Of a stretch of 64,000 bases of DNA, positions 48,928 to 57,907 are shown in pieces. The notes beneath the pieces are model-generated. The model saw only the letters and a program-made list of their open reading frames with translations. It had not been told where the DNA came from and searched no databases. How positions within the stretch are numbered: position 1 is the first letter of the stretch; the number at the start of each line of letters is the position of its first letter. Source of the DNA: Kurthia gibsonii (lineage in GTDB: Bacteria > Bacillota > Bacilli > Bacillales_A > Planococcaceae); NCBI RefSeq assembly GCF_006539985.1, contig NZ_BJOB01000002.1, forward strand, positions 62,001 to 126,000, in the 5' to 3' direction. The translations under genes were made by a program, and so were the position numbers.

Positions 48928-51702
48928 ATGGAGAGTCAAATGTATGCAGTTGTTGATTTAGAAACGACTGGGCATTCATCAAAGCAAGGCGATCGTATTA
49001 TCCAAATCGCCATTGTATTTATGAGAGATTGGCAAATTGAAAAGACCTATACCTCTTTCGTCAATCCTAAACGAAAAATACCACATTTCATTCAAGAATT
49101 AACGCATATAAAAGAAGAAGATGTTAAGCATGCACAACCTTTTGAAGCGATTGCCCATGAAGTATATGACATGCTCCAGGATTGTGTGTTTGTCGCACAC
49201 AATATCGACTTCGATTTACCATTTTTACAAGAAGAATTTAAGCGCTGTGGTTTACCAAAATGGTTTGGTAAAAGTATGGATACAGTAGAGTTGGCAAAAA
49301 TACTCTATCCAACGGCTTATAGTTATAAACTTTCAGAAATTGCTCTTGAATTAAATATTGGTTTAGAGAACGCGCATCGCGCAGATGATGATGCGATGGC
49401 AACAGCGCGATTATTAAAGAAGTGTTTTGAACAGTTAATGTCTTTACCACTTGAAACGATTCAGCAACTACATACGCGTTCGTTTAAATTGAAATCAGGT
49501 TTAGCACATTTATTTTTTGAGGCACTGCAAATAAAAAGAACGAAATCTTCTCAATTACAGCACCATTTCTTATATCGTGGGGTTCCGATTTTACAACCTC
49601 AACAACAAAAAATTAATGCGGAGCCTGTAATTTATCCAGCAAGTACAGAAGCAAAGACACAGCTTTTTTCAAAAGTGATGACTCACTTTGAAGTGAGAGA
49701 AGGTCAATTTAATATGATGGATGCTGTGTGGAATAGCCTACAACATCGTACCGAGATTTTAACAGAAGCATCTACTGGTATCGGTAAAACATTAGCATAT
49801 TTGATTCCAAGTATTGTTTTTGCAAAGCAACAAAAACACCCTGTTGTTATTAGTACGTACACATCTCATTTACTCGATCAACTCATTCAAGAGGAACTAC
49901 CAAAAGCGAAAGAATTATTAGGTTGTGATGTTCGAATTGCTGTTTTAAAAGGTATGGAACATTATATTGATCTCGACCGTTTTATTGAATCGCTTGTGAT
50001 TACAGAAGATAGTTATGATGAGAATTTTGTGAAAATGCAAGTGCTTGTTTGGCTCGCTATCTCTTCAACAGGTGATTTGAATGAAGTGAATGTTTCGGGT
50101 GGAGGACGTACTGTACTCGACCGAATTCGTCGTACAAGTACAACTGCAGAAACAAAGCAACAAAATGCATTTGACTTTTATTTAGAAGCAATGAAATCAT
50201 GTGAAGAAGCTGAACTAATCATTACAAATCATGCGATGTTATTGGCTGATTTAGAACGTGAAACACCACTTGTTCAGCAAGTTGGTGGCTTTATTTTAGA
50301 TGAAGGACATCAGATGATTCAAGCAGCGACCATGCGAGAGGAAAAAGTCTTTGCATATCGTCGTTTCAAATATTGCTTTGGTCAGATTGGTCATTTCGAA
50401 GATCGTGCGCTACATCATGCGTTTTATCGCTTATTGCAACAAGCAGATCGTGTGCCACTTCGCTACTTATCCAAGCTTGAAAATCAATTCTTTGAGATGA
50501 TTGATGTTTTCGAGCATGCGATGAACCATCTCGTAAGTCGTATGAACTTATCTGCGTCTCATAGTGGAGCACAAAAAAAGACAATTCTTTTAAATACGCT
50601 CACATTGAAGCAACCTTTATTAGAAGAAGTCGGTCATATGATGGAGCAGTGGTTACAGTTAGCGCATGAGGTCACACGTATTTTCAAAAGTTATCAAGAT
50701 GATTTAGAAGCTTCTAAACGTGTATGGCTGACAGATTGGGAATATTGGCTACGCGACTTACAACAATTACTCGAACAATGGCGTGCGATTTTCTATGTAC
50801 ATGAACAAAATCGAACGTCTTGGATTGAAGCAGACCGTAGAAGTTTGCCAAACAGCATTCAAATTTACGATCGTCCGATTCAAATTGCCGATCATATTAC
50901 GCAAGCTTTCGATCAATTTAGAGGAAGAGACGGGATTGTCTGGGCATCCGGTACGCTAACTGTACCAGGAAATCCACGCTTTATTGCGGATCAGCTAGGA
51001 TTATCAAGAGAAGTAGCTCTTTATCAATTCCAAGCGCCAGCACATTATTATAAAGGTGCTAACCTGTATATTGTGGATGACATGCCAGATATTCAACAAG
51101 TACCACAATCTGCTTATATTGAGGCAGTAGCAGAAGCAGTGACGCAAGCTGTACTTGCTACGGAAGGACGTTGTTTCGTTCTTTTCACATCGCAAGACAT
51201 GCTTCGTAAAACGGTCGATTTAATTCAAGAAATTGGTGCATTAGAGGATTACATGATTTTTGCACAGGGTATTTCAACAGGGAGTCGTATGCGCTTATTA
51301 AAGATGTTCCAGCGTTTTGAGCGCTCAGTTTTATTTGGAACGAATAGTTTTTGGGAAGGTGTCGATGTTCCAGGTGACGCATTATCAGCTGTCATCGTCG
51401 TTCGTTTACCATTTTCAGCACCAGAAGAACCTCTTTTTAAAGCAAAAGCAGATAAAATGCAGCAACAAGGTTTAAATGCCTTTTATAAACTATCTTTGCC
51501 AGAAGCAATCTTACGTTTTAAACAAGGTTTTGGCCGTTTAATTCGCTCATCTCAGGATAAAGGTGCATTTATCGTGTTAGATCGTCGAATCGAAACAAAA
51601 TCATATGGACCAGACTTTTTACGCGCATTACCGAATGTAGAAGTTCGCCATGTATCGCTAAGTGAACTAGTCTTCGATTTGGAAGATTGGTATAATAAAT
51701 AA
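48928..51702 (+). CDS. dinG: DinG-family exonuclease/helicase-like protein
   Basis: 924 residues in two parts. The N-terminal DnaQ-type 3'-5' exonuclease (about 1-165) has VVDLETTGHSSKQGDRIIQI, FVAHNIDFDLPFL and HRADDDAMATARLL. The XPD-like helicase part has EASTGIGKTLAYLIP (Walker A, about 282), a DEGH box in FILDEGHQM, and late motifs GTNSFWEGVDVPGD and QGFGRLIRS. Gram-positive DinG of this fusion type lacks the iron-sulfur cysteines and is reported in Staphylococcus to act as a nuclease. ATG 48928 fits the family; TTG 48910 is possible. Repair role inferred. Confidence 0.9.
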   Translation: MESQMYAVVDLETTGHSSKQGDRIIQIAIVFMRDWQIEKTYTSFVNPKRKIPHFIQELTHIKEEDVKHAQPFEAIAHEVYDMLQDCVFVAHNIDFDLPFLQEEFKRCGLPKWFGKSMDTVELAKILYPTAYSYKLSEIALELNIGLENAHRADDDAMATARLLKKCFEQLMSLPLETIQQLHTRSFKLKSGLAHLFFEALQIKRTKSSQLQHHFLYRGVPILQPQQQKINAEPVIYPASTEAKTQLFSKVMTHFEVREGQFNMMDAVWNSLQHRTEILTEASTGIGKTLAYLIPSIVFAKQQKHPVVISTYTSHLLDQLIQEELPKAKELLGCDVRIAVLKGMEHYIDLDRFIESLVITEDSYDENFVKMQVLVWLAISSTGDLNEVNVSGGGRTVLDRIRRTSTTAETKQQNAFDFYLEAMKSCEEAELIITNHAMLLADLERETPLVQQVGGFILDEGHQMIQAATMREEKVFAYRRFKYCFGQIGHFEDRALHHAFYRLLQQADRVPLRYLSKLENQFFEMIDVFEHAMNHLVSRMNLSASHSGAQKKTILLNTLTLKQPLLEEVGHMMEQWLQLAHEVTRIFKSYQDDLEASKRVWLTDWEYWLRDLQQLLEQWRAIFYVHEQNRTSWIEADRRSLPNSIQIYDRPIQIADHITQAFDQFRGRDGIVWASGTLTVPGNPRFIADQLGLSREVALYQFQAPAHYYKGANLYIVDDMPDIQQVPQSAYIEAVAEAVTQAVLATEGRCFVLFTSQDMLRKTVDLIQEIGALEDYMIFAQGISTGSRMRLLKMFQRFERSVLFGTNSFWEGVDVPGDALSAVIVVRLPFSAPEEPLFKAKADKMQQQGLNAFYKLSLPEAILRFKQGFGRLIRSSQDKGAFIVLDRRIETKSYGPDFLRALPNVEVRHVSLSELVFDLEDWYNK

Positions 51703-51732
51703 GCAAAATCAATCAAAAGTTCAGGTGATGGA

Positions 51733-52215
51733 ATGAAAAGTTGGATTAAATTCTTCGCCATCTTCTTCGTCATGTTAGCAGTCGTATTAACAGTACTTGT
51801 AACGATTAAAGCCTATGCGCCTTATCATAGTGCTACACAAGAAGCGAAAGATGTTGTGTTGAAGGAACGATTATTAAAAACAGTAGATGAATCTTACGTA
51901 TATAACAGTACAAACCATTATGTTACCGTTATCGGTAAAAATGATAAGAATCAATCAACAGCAGTGATTGTAAATCAAGATCAACCGAAAGCTAAAAAAG
52001 AAGTCATTGAACTTTCAAAAGGCATTACAGAAAAAGAAGCTGTTAAGATAGCTACTGAAGGACAAAAAGTGAAAAAAGTGCTTCATGTCCATTTAGGTAT
52101 TGAAAAGCCAGGTCCCGTTTGGGAAGTAGCATTCAAAAATAACCGAGATGAGCTCAATTATGTCTATGTGGTATTTGAAACAGGTCAATGGTGGAAAAAA
52201 ATCACGAATTTATAA
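51733..52215 (+). CDS. ypmB: YpmB-like PepSY-domain membrane protein
   Basis: 160-residue protein with one N-terminal membrane helix (FFAIFFVMLAVVLTVLVTI) and an extracellular domain of PepSY type ending in WEVAFKNNRDELNYVYVVF. It follows dinG as in B. subtilis, where ypmA lies between them and aspB follows; both are absent here. No function is established; PepSY domains often inhibit peptidases. Confidence 0.83.
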   Translation: MKSWIKFFAIFFVMLAVVLTVLVTIKAYAPYHSATQEAKDVVLKERLLKTVDESYVYNSTNHYVTVIGKNDKNQSTAVIVNQDQPKAKKEVIELSKGITEKEAVKIATEGQKVKKVLHVHLGIEKPGPVWEVAFKNNRDELNYVYVVFETGQWWKKITNL

Positions 52216-52323
52216 TATTTCGAAAATAGAAATGCTCTCGTTTTTTGTATATAATAAAAGAGAATAAATCAAGAAGTAGATAGGAGACTATTTACTTAAT
52301 CCCAGATGTGATGGAGGATTCCT

Positions 52324-53619
52324 ATGAAAAAAATTACAATTCAAGAAATGCCAAAACATGTTGGCGAAACAGTAAAAATTGGCGCTTGGCTTGCAAATAA
52401 GCGTTCAAGCGGTAAGATTGCTTTCTTACAATTACGTGATGGTACAGGATTTGTACAAGGCGTTGTTGTAAAAGCAGAAGTTTCTGAAGACATGTTTGCA
52501 ACAGCAAAAGGTCTTCATCAAGAAACTTCATTATATGTAATCGGTGAAGTAACAGAAGATACACGTTCATCATTCGGTTATGAATTACAAGTGAAGGACA
52601 TCGAAGTGATTTCAGAATCACACGACTACCCAATCACACCAAAAGAGCATGGTACAGAGTTCTTAATGGACAACCGTCACTTATGGTTACGTTCAAAAAA
52701 ACAACATGCAAAAATGAAAGTGCGTAACGAATTAATTCGTGCAACATACGAATTCTTTAATGACAATGGCTTCGTTAAAATGGACCCCCCAATTTTAACA
52801 GCTTCAGCGCCTGAAGGTACATCAGAGTTATTCCATACAAAATACTTTGATGAAGATGCATTCTTATCACAATCAGGACAATTATATGCAGAAGCATCAG
52901 CAATGGCATTAGGAAAAGTATTTTCTTTCGGTCCAACATTCCGTGCTGAGAAATCAAAAACACGTCGTCACCTAATCGAGTTCTGGATGATTGAACCAGA
53001 AATGGCGTTTGTGGAACATGATGAGAGCTTAGAAGTACAAGAACAATTTGTATCGTATATCGTGCAATCTGTATTAAAAAACTGCAAACTAGAATTAGAA
53101 ATTTTAGGTCGCGACCTTTCAAAATTAGAAAAAGTAAAAGCACCATTCCCACGTATTTCATACGATGAAGCCATTGAATTTCTTCATAAAGAAGGCTTTG
53201 ATGATATTAAATGGGGCGATGATTTCGGAGCACCACATGAAACAGCGATTGCAAATCACTTTGATTTACCTGTTTTCATTACATGCTATCCAAAAGATAT
53301 TAAACCATTCTACATGCAACCACATCCAGACCGCGATGATGTCGTGCTATGTGCCGATTTAATCGCTCCAGAAGGTTATGGTGAAATTATCGGTGGTTCT
53401 GAGCGTATTTGGGACTATGATTTATTAAAACAACGTATCCAAGAACATGGCTTAGATGAAGAAGCATACAACTGGTATTTAGAACTTCGTAAATACGGTT
53501 CTGTACCACACTCAGGTTTCGGTCTAGGGCTAGAACGTACAGTATCTTGGGTAACAGGTGCTGAACACGTACGTGAAACCATTCCATTCCCACGTTTATT
53601 AAACCGTATTTATCCATAA
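52324..53619 (+). CDS. asnS: Asparaginyl-tRNA synthetase
   Basis: 431-residue class IIb synthetase. An OB-fold anticodon-binding domain (about 1-105, [20 protein letters not shown]) is followed by the catalytic core with motif 2 [21 protein letters not shown] (split; about 203-222) and motif 3 [15 protein letters not shown] (about 398). Asn-specific by resemblance to B. subtilis AsnS and by its position. Leader is short and has no T-box. Confidence 0.95.
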   Translation: MKKITIQEMPKHVGETVKIGAWLANKRSSGKIAFLQLRDGTGFVQGVVVKAEVSEDMFATAKGLHQETSLYVIGEVTEDTRSSFGYELQVKDIEVISESHDYPITPKEHGTEFLMDNRHLWLRSKKQHAKMKVRNELIRATYEFFNDNGFVKMDPPILTASAPEGTSELFHTKYFDEDAFLSQSGQLYAEASAMALGKVFSFGPTFRAEKSKTRRHLIEFWMIEPEMAFVEHDESLEVQEQFVSYIVQSVLKNCKLELEILGRDLSKLEKVKAPFPRISYDEAIEFLHKEGFDDIKWGDDFGAPHETAIANHFDLPVFITCYPKDIKPFYMQPHPDRDDVVLCADLIAPEGYGEIIGGSERIWDYDLLKQRIQEHGLDEEAYNWYLELRKYGSVPHSGFGLGLERTVSWVTGAEHVRETIPFPRLLNRIYP

Positions 53620-53628
53620 TAGAAGATG

Positions 53629-53668
53629 AAAGCTCATGTGATGTTAAGTCATATGAGCTTTTTCTTTT
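53629..53668 (+). terminator. Terminator after asnS
   Basis: AAAGCTCAT / ATGAGCTTT stem with TTTTCTTTT tail. Confidence 0.8.
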
Positions 53669-53797
53669 GAGAATTAAAGTATGCTATAAAAATAAAAAAC
53701 AATTTAGTTGGAACACTGTACATTGTGCGTTAAAATAGAACAAAGATGAGCGAGCGTAATGAATACGCTTTAGAGTAGATGAGGAGGATTTTGTATT

Positions 53798-54727
53798 ATG
53801 GAATTAAATGATTGGTTAAATACAAAGGTACCTGAAATTTCAAATGACTTGATTGAAATTAATCAAGATTATTTTGATTTAGAAAATTCAATTGGTTTTA
53901 AAGGACGCGATCGCATTTATCGTGTCATTGAAAGTTTCCGCATTGCGTTATTCCCAGGAATCTATGATCAAAAACCGATTGATGAAGTGCGTCTGAATGT
54001 CGCAATTAGTAATAATTTACGAAAAGCAGCGCTTGATTTACGTGATATTTTAGAAAAAGCGCTATTTTATAATAAAGAAGATGAAGATGTATGTGAAAAC
54101 GTTGCACGTGAGCGAGCAGATCAAATTGTTATTCAGTTGATGAACAAGTTCCCGAAAATTCGTCGTACATTACAGACAGATATTCAAGCAGCTTATAATG
54201 GCGACCCTGCTGCAACATCAACAGAAGAAATTCTACTGAGTTATCCATCTATTCAAGCGATTTGTATTCACCGCATTGCGCATGAATTATATAAATTAGA
54301 TGTGAAAATCATTCCACGTATTATGTCAGAGTATGCACATGAATTAACAGGAATCGATATTCATCCAGGCGCATCCATTGGCGATTCATTCTTCATCGAC
54401 CATGGTACAGGTGTTGTAATTGGTGAAACATGTACAATAGGTAACAATGTTAAAATTTATCAAGGTGTAACATTAGGTGCGCTTAGCTTCCCGTTAGACG
54501 ATGAAGGCAATCCAATTAAAGGCATCAAACGTCATCCTGACATTGAAGATAATGTCGTGATTTATGCGGGTGCAACGATTTTAGGTGGCAAAACAAAAAT
54601 TGGTCATGATACCGTACTAGGCAGTAATATTTGGTTAACACATTCTGTTGTGCCGCATTCGCGCGTATACCATTCACAACCTTCGCCAAGTATTAACCAA
54701 TCTGTAAATATTGAATATGAAATTTAA
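53798..54727 (+). CDS. Serine O-acetyltransferase (long EpsC-type)
   Basis: 309 residues, longer than the 215-residue CysE of Bacillus. The N-terminal helical part (about 1-170) precedes a left-handed beta-helix with hexapeptide repeats and the SAT signature: [40 protein letters not shown] and [18 protein letters not shown]. The catalytic His/Asp pair is in FIDHGTG. It should acetylate serine for cysteine synthesis. It is encoded alone with AGGAGG and its own terminator, away from a cysteine operon. The standard cysE may exist elsewhere. Confidence 0.87.
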   Translation: MELNDWLNTKVPEISNDLIEINQDYFDLENSIGFKGRDRIYRVIESFRIALFPGIYDQKPIDEVRLNVAISNNLRKAALDLRDILEKALFYNKEDEDVCENVARERADQIVIQLMNKFPKIRRTLQTDIQAAYNGDPAATSTEEILLSYPSIQAICIHRIAHELYKLDVKIIPRIMSEYAHELTGIDIHPGASIGDSFFIDHGTGVVIGETCTIGNNVKIYQGVTLGALSFPLDDEGNPIKGIKRHPDIEDNVVIYAGATILGGKTKIGHDTVLGSNIWLTHSVVPHSRVYHSQPSPSINQSVNIEYEI

Positions 54728-54731
54728 AAAA

Positions 54732-54771
54732 AAGGAGGGGTAGTTCAGCTGCCACACCTCCTTCTTTTTTT
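54732..54771 (+). terminator. Terminator after the serine acetyltransferase gene
   Basis: AAGGAGG / CCTCCTT arms around an 18-base loop containing CAGCTG, followed by TCTTTTTTT. It ends just before the NUDIX ribosome site. Confidence 0.75.
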
Positions 54772-54789
54772 ATGAAAGGAAGTCAAATA

Positions 54790-55338
54790 ATGAACTGGCA
54801 AGAAAAGCTATTACAATACCAGCCTGTAAATGAACAAGAGCAGCAAGACTTAGTATCATTTCGCTATGCATTCACACATTTTCCAGATGTTTTAACGCGT
54901 CAAAACCCAATTGCACATATGACAGTTTCAGCTTTTGTCGTGAATCAAGCACGCACACATGTATTAATGGTCTATCATAATATTTATCAGTCATGGGCAT
55001 GGGCAGGAGGACATGCGGATGGTGAATCAGATTTTTTAGCTGTTGCATTAAGAGAAGTGCAAGAAGAAACAGGGGTAGAAGCAAAACCTGTTCAACAAGA
55101 GCCTATTTCGATTGAGCAACTAACGGTTTTAGGGCATGTGAAAAAAGGGCAATATGTATCAGAGCATCTACATATGAACGTCACGTATCTAGTTGAAGCA
55201 GATGACCAAGCGGCACTCGTTGTGTGTGAAGAAGAAAATAGTGATGTGGCATGGATTCCATTTGATGAATTGAATACATATTGTAGGGAAGAACATATGC
55301 TACCGATTTATAATAAAATCATTGCACAAATGAAGTAA
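54790..55338 (+). CDS. NUDIX hydrolase
   Basis: 182-residue pyrophosphohydrolase-fold protein. The Nudix box is visible as GGHADGESDFLAVALREVQE followed by ETGV (about residues 78-102). Relative to the consensus Gx5Ex7REUxEExGU the first Glu is offset by one residue, a variant I associate with a distinct subfamily, so the substrate is uncertain. Start at 54790 follows GAAAGGA. It is followed by dispersed repeat copy B at a convergent junction. Confidence 0.85.
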   Translation: MNWQEKLLQYQPVNEQEQQDLVSFRYAFTHFPDVLTRQNPIAHMTVSAFVVNQARTHVLMVYHNIYQSWAWAGGHADGESDFLAVALREVQEETGVEAKPVQQEPISIEQLTVLGHVKKGQYVSEHLHMNVTYLVEADDQAALVVCEEENSDVAWIPFDELNTYCREEHMLPIYNKIIAQMK

Positions 55339-55348
55339 AATAAGAAAA

Positions 55349-55445
55349 AGACTGGGCATAAAAAAACTGGAACCGTGTTATGACGCGGTTCCAGTTTTTT
55401 CGTTACGAACTTTAAAAAGAGAAGTGAAATGTTTTGTCTCAGGTT
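55349..55445. repeat. Dispersed intergenic repeat, copy B (shortened)
   Basis: Related to copies at 4515 and 59488. End AGACTGGG pairs with CTCAGGTT (7 of 8 with G-U). The central hairpin at 55361-55400 has arms AAAAAACTGGAA/TTCCAGTTTTTT, six more pairs and a TATG loop. It is followed by CGTTACGAACTTTAAAAAG and AGAAGTGAAATGTT. The left arm outside the hairpin is about 30 bp shorter than in the other copies. Lies between converging genes. Confidence 0.82.
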
Positions 55446-55454
55446 GTTAGAAAA

Positions 55455-56558
55455 TTATTCAGCTGTAATGCGCATTTCTGTTGTCGTATCAAAAAAGTGT
55501 GCTTTTTGTATTTGAATCGCAAGTGATAATATTTGTCCAGATGACACCTGTTCATTTGCATCAATGCGTGCGATAAAGTTTTGTTCCTCTAGTTGCGCAT
55601 AAATCATAAATTCTGCACCCGTTAATTCGGCTACATCAATTTTCACTTGAACTGTATGCTCAGGTAATTGCTTTAACATACTCTCTTCATTATGAAAACC
55701 TTCTGGACGAATTCCTAAAATAATTTCCTTTTTGTTATAACCTTTGTTGTGTAGTAAAGTACGTTGGTCTGTAGTCAGTGGTAGCTGTAATGTGCCCACT
55801 TGTACAAAATCACCTTGAATACGCGCTTTGAAAAAGTTCATAGCTGGTGAGCCAATAAAGCCAGCAACAAAGATATTCACAGGTTTTTCATATACTTCTT
55901 TTGGTGAACCCACTTGTTGAATGAGACCGTCTTTCATTACAACAAGACGTGTCGCCATCGTCATCGCTTCTGTTTGGTCATGTGTTACATAAATTGTAGT
56001 GGTTTGTAAACGCTGATGTAACTTAATAATTTCTGCACGCATTTGTACACGAAGTTTTGCATCTAAGTTCGATAAAGGCTCATCCATTAAAAATACTTTT
56101 GCATCGCGTACAATCGCACGACCAAGTGCCACACGTTGACGCTGACCTCCTGATAATGCTTTTGGTTTTCGTTCTAAATATTCTTCTAACCCTAAAATCT
56201 TTGTAGCTTCAGATACGCGACGTTTAATTTCTTCTTTTGATAGTTTGCGCAGTTTTAAGCCAAATGCCATATTTTCATAAACCGTCATATGCGGATAGAG
56301 CGCATAGTTTTGGAATACCATCGCAATATCACGATCTTTCGACGGTAAATCATTTACACGTTCCCCATCAATGTAAAAATTGCCTCTTGAAATTTCTTCT
56401 AATCCTGCAATCATGCGAAGTGTTGTCGATTTTCCACAGCCAGATGGCCCAACAAAAACAATGAACTCTTTATCCTGAATTGCTAAGTTAAAGTCCGTCA
56501 CAGCCGTTATCTTCTTATCGTAAATTTTATAAATATTTTGTAATGTTAATTCAGCCAT
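55455..56558 (-). CDS. msmX: MsmX/UgpC-type sugar ABC transporter ATPase
   Basis: 367-residue ATPase of carbohydrate importers. Walker A is [10 protein letters not shown] (about 37), Q-loop [12 protein letters not shown], signature [16 protein letters not shown] (about 134), Walker [18 protein letters not shown]-loop [10 protein letters not shown], then a C-terminal TOBE/OB domain (about 240-367). It is close to B. subtilis MsmX, which energises several sugar importers; no permease or binding protein lies beside it, consistent with such a shared ATPase. ATG 56558 has better spacing to AGGAG than ATG 56561. Confidence 0.92.
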   Translation of the reverse strand: MAELTLQNIYKIYDKKITAVTDFNLAIQDKEFIVFVGPSGCGKSTTLRMIAGLEEISRGNFYIDGERVNDLPSKDRDIAMVFQNYALYPHMTVYENMAFGLKLRKLSKEEIKRRVSEATKILGLEEYLERKPKALSGGQRQRVALGRAIVRDAKVFLMDEPLSNLDAKLRVQMRAEIIKLHQRLQTTTIYVTHDQTEAMTMATRLVVMKDGLIQQVGSPKEVYEKPVNIFVAGFIGSPAMNFFKARIQGDFVQVGTLQLPLTTDQRTLLHNKGYNKKEIILGIRPEGFHNEESMLKQLPEHTVQVKIDVAELTGAEFMIYAQLEEQNFIARIDANEQVSSGQILSLAIQIQKAHFFDTTTEMRITAE

Positions 56559-56964
56559 CATAGATCTCCTCTATGTTTAAATTCTATACATGTCATATTC
56601 TATTATAGTCAAAGTACTTATGAAATAGCAGTAACTTTAATTATGACATTTTTTTATTCTCAATTAAACGAGTAAAAGCTTTTAATTGAGATGAAAGTTT
56701 GCAAAAATATATAAAATAGAGGTTAGATTGTTTAGTGAATGAGAATGTGTAAAATACGTCTAAAATATGACAATTTATAAGGATATGGAAGTTGTATATA
56801 AAATTTTGGAAAATGCGTAAAATCAAGTATGTTCACTATTTCACTAGTAGCTTACGTGAAAAGTCTCACAAAGTTATTCAGAGTGGAAAATGACTGTAAA
56901 CACTTGGTTTTACTATATTCTTGGACAATGAATGAATAAATTTGTTAAGATATATGTATAAGGG

Positions 56965-56993
56965 TTGACATTGAAAGTCTTTTGTATGATAAT
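56965..56993 (+). promoter_or_regulatory. Sigma-A promoter of ahpC
   Basis: TTGACA, 17-base spacer, GATAAT: near-consensus promoter 75 bp before the ahpC start. Expected start near 57000. Confidence 0.78.
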
Positions 56994-57007
56994 TTTAATG
57001 TAAACAA

Positions 57008-57022
57008 TAATAATTCTAATTA
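57008..57022 (+). promoter_or_regulatory. Candidate PerR box of ahpC
   Basis: TAATAATTCTAATTA matches about 10 of 14 defined positions of the Per box TTATAATnATTATAA and sits just downstream of the predicted start, the usual place for repression. The match is modest in a very AT-rich region. Confidence 0.35.
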
Positions 57023-57068
57023 AGGATTTATTATTAATAATTGATTATATATCTAGGAGGAATTGAAT

Positions 57069-57632
57069 ATGTCATTAGTAAACAAAGAAATCGCACCATT
57101 CACTGCACAAGCATTCCAAAACGGTGAATTCAAAACAGTATCAGAAGAAACTTTAAAAGGTAAATGGGCTGTAGTATGCTTCTACCCAGCTGACTTTACA
57201 TTCGTTTGCCCAACTGAACTAGAAGATTTACAAGCTGTATATGGCGAATTAAAATCTCTAGGTGCTGAAGTATATTCTGTATCAACTGATACACACTTCA
57301 CACATAAAGCTTGGCACGATCATTCAGAAGCGATTTCTAAAATCGAATATACAATGATTGGTGACCCAACGCATACAATTTCTCGCAACTTCGACGTATT
57401 AGACGAAGAAACAGGTCTTGCACAACGCGCTACGTTCTTAATCGATCCAGACGGTGTAGTACAAACTATGGAAATCAACAATGATGGTATCGGTCGTAAC
57501 GCTTCTCAATTAATCGACAAGATTAAAGCAGCTAACTACGTACGTAACCACCCAGGTGAAGTATGCCCAGCAAAATGGAAAGAAGGCGAAGAAACATTAA
57601 CGCCTAGCCTAGACCTAGTAGGTAAAATCTAA
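57069..57632 (+). CDS. ahpC: Alkyl hydroperoxide reductase subunit C (peroxiredoxin)
   Basis: 187-residue 2-Cys peroxiredoxin reducing H2O2 and organic peroxides. Peroxidatic Cys in [10 protein letters not shown] (about 47) and resolving Cys in GEVCPAKW (about 168) are intact. Strong AGGAGG site and highly biased codons suggest abundant protein. ahpF follows after 275 bp with two hairpins between. Confidence 0.97.
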   Translation: MSLVNKEIAPFTAQAFQNGEFKTVSEETLKGKWAVVCFYPADFTFVCPTELEDLQAVYGELKSLGAEVYSVSTDTHFTHKAWHDHSEAISKIEYTMIGDPTHTISRNFDVLDEETGLAQRATFLIDPDGVVQTMEINNDGIGRNASQLIDKIKAANYVRNHPGEVCPAKWKEGEETLTPSLDLVGKI

Positions 57633-57667
57633 TTTAACGCCACTGTAGTCATATGGGGCACTAGACA

Positions 57668-57713
57668 AGCGACAAACATCAGTCTACAGATTGGTATTTG
57701 TCGCTCTGTTTTT
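57668..57713 (+). terminator. Attenuator-like hairpin between ahpC and ahpF
   Basis: AGCGACAAA / TTTGTCGCT stem with a 20-base loop and CTGTTTTT after it. It probably lowers readthrough into ahpF so that more AhpC than AhpF is made. Confidence 0.6.
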
Positions 57714-57838
57714 AGCAAAATTGCATAAATGTACGGAAAAATGAATCGTTTTATGGTTTGGCGTCACTCTCTTACCTACCTGAAACGAAATGAAGAGGTG
57801 AAAATACTGCTGTGAAAGAGGGCATTCAACATATATAG

Positions 57839-57870
57839 TTCCATCGTTTTTTTGCGAAAAAATGATGGAA
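57839..57870 (+). other. Perfect 14-bp hairpin in the ahpF leader
   Basis: TTCCATCGTTTTTT pairs with AAAAAATGATGGAA around TGCG. It has no T-run after it and ends 37 bases before the ahpF start, which lacks a clear ribosome site. It may stabilise the processed mRNA 5' end or affect initiation. Confidence 0.55.
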
Positions 57871-57907
57871 ACATATAATTAGAAGTGAAAAAGCAGCAGT
57901 TTCAATT

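Larger units (their letters stand above)
56562..57068. other. Intergenic region between msmX and ahpC
   Basis: About 500 bp of AT-rich DNA with no supported gene between divergent genes. Its right end holds the ahpC promoter (56965-56993) and a candidate peroxide-regulator site (57008-57022). The left 350 bp show no clear structure to me. Confidence 0.55.

Noticed and set aside
52216-52323. T-box leader for asnS
   Set aside because: The leader is only about 108 bp and has no T-box motif, specifier loop or terminator.
52334-53617. Several long antisense frames over asnS and other highly biased genes
   Set aside because: They are shadows created by codon bias of the real gene; none has a ribosome site or a recognisable product.
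57031-57052. Second PerR or Fur box near ahpC
   Set aside because: The half-sites TAATAAT and ATTATAT are separated by two bases instead of one, and such matches are expected in DNA this AT-rich.
57800-57834. Eight-codon leader peptide between ahpC and ahpF
   Set aside because: A GTG frame after GAGGTG exists, but its spacing is poor and there is no supporting structure; too short to claim.
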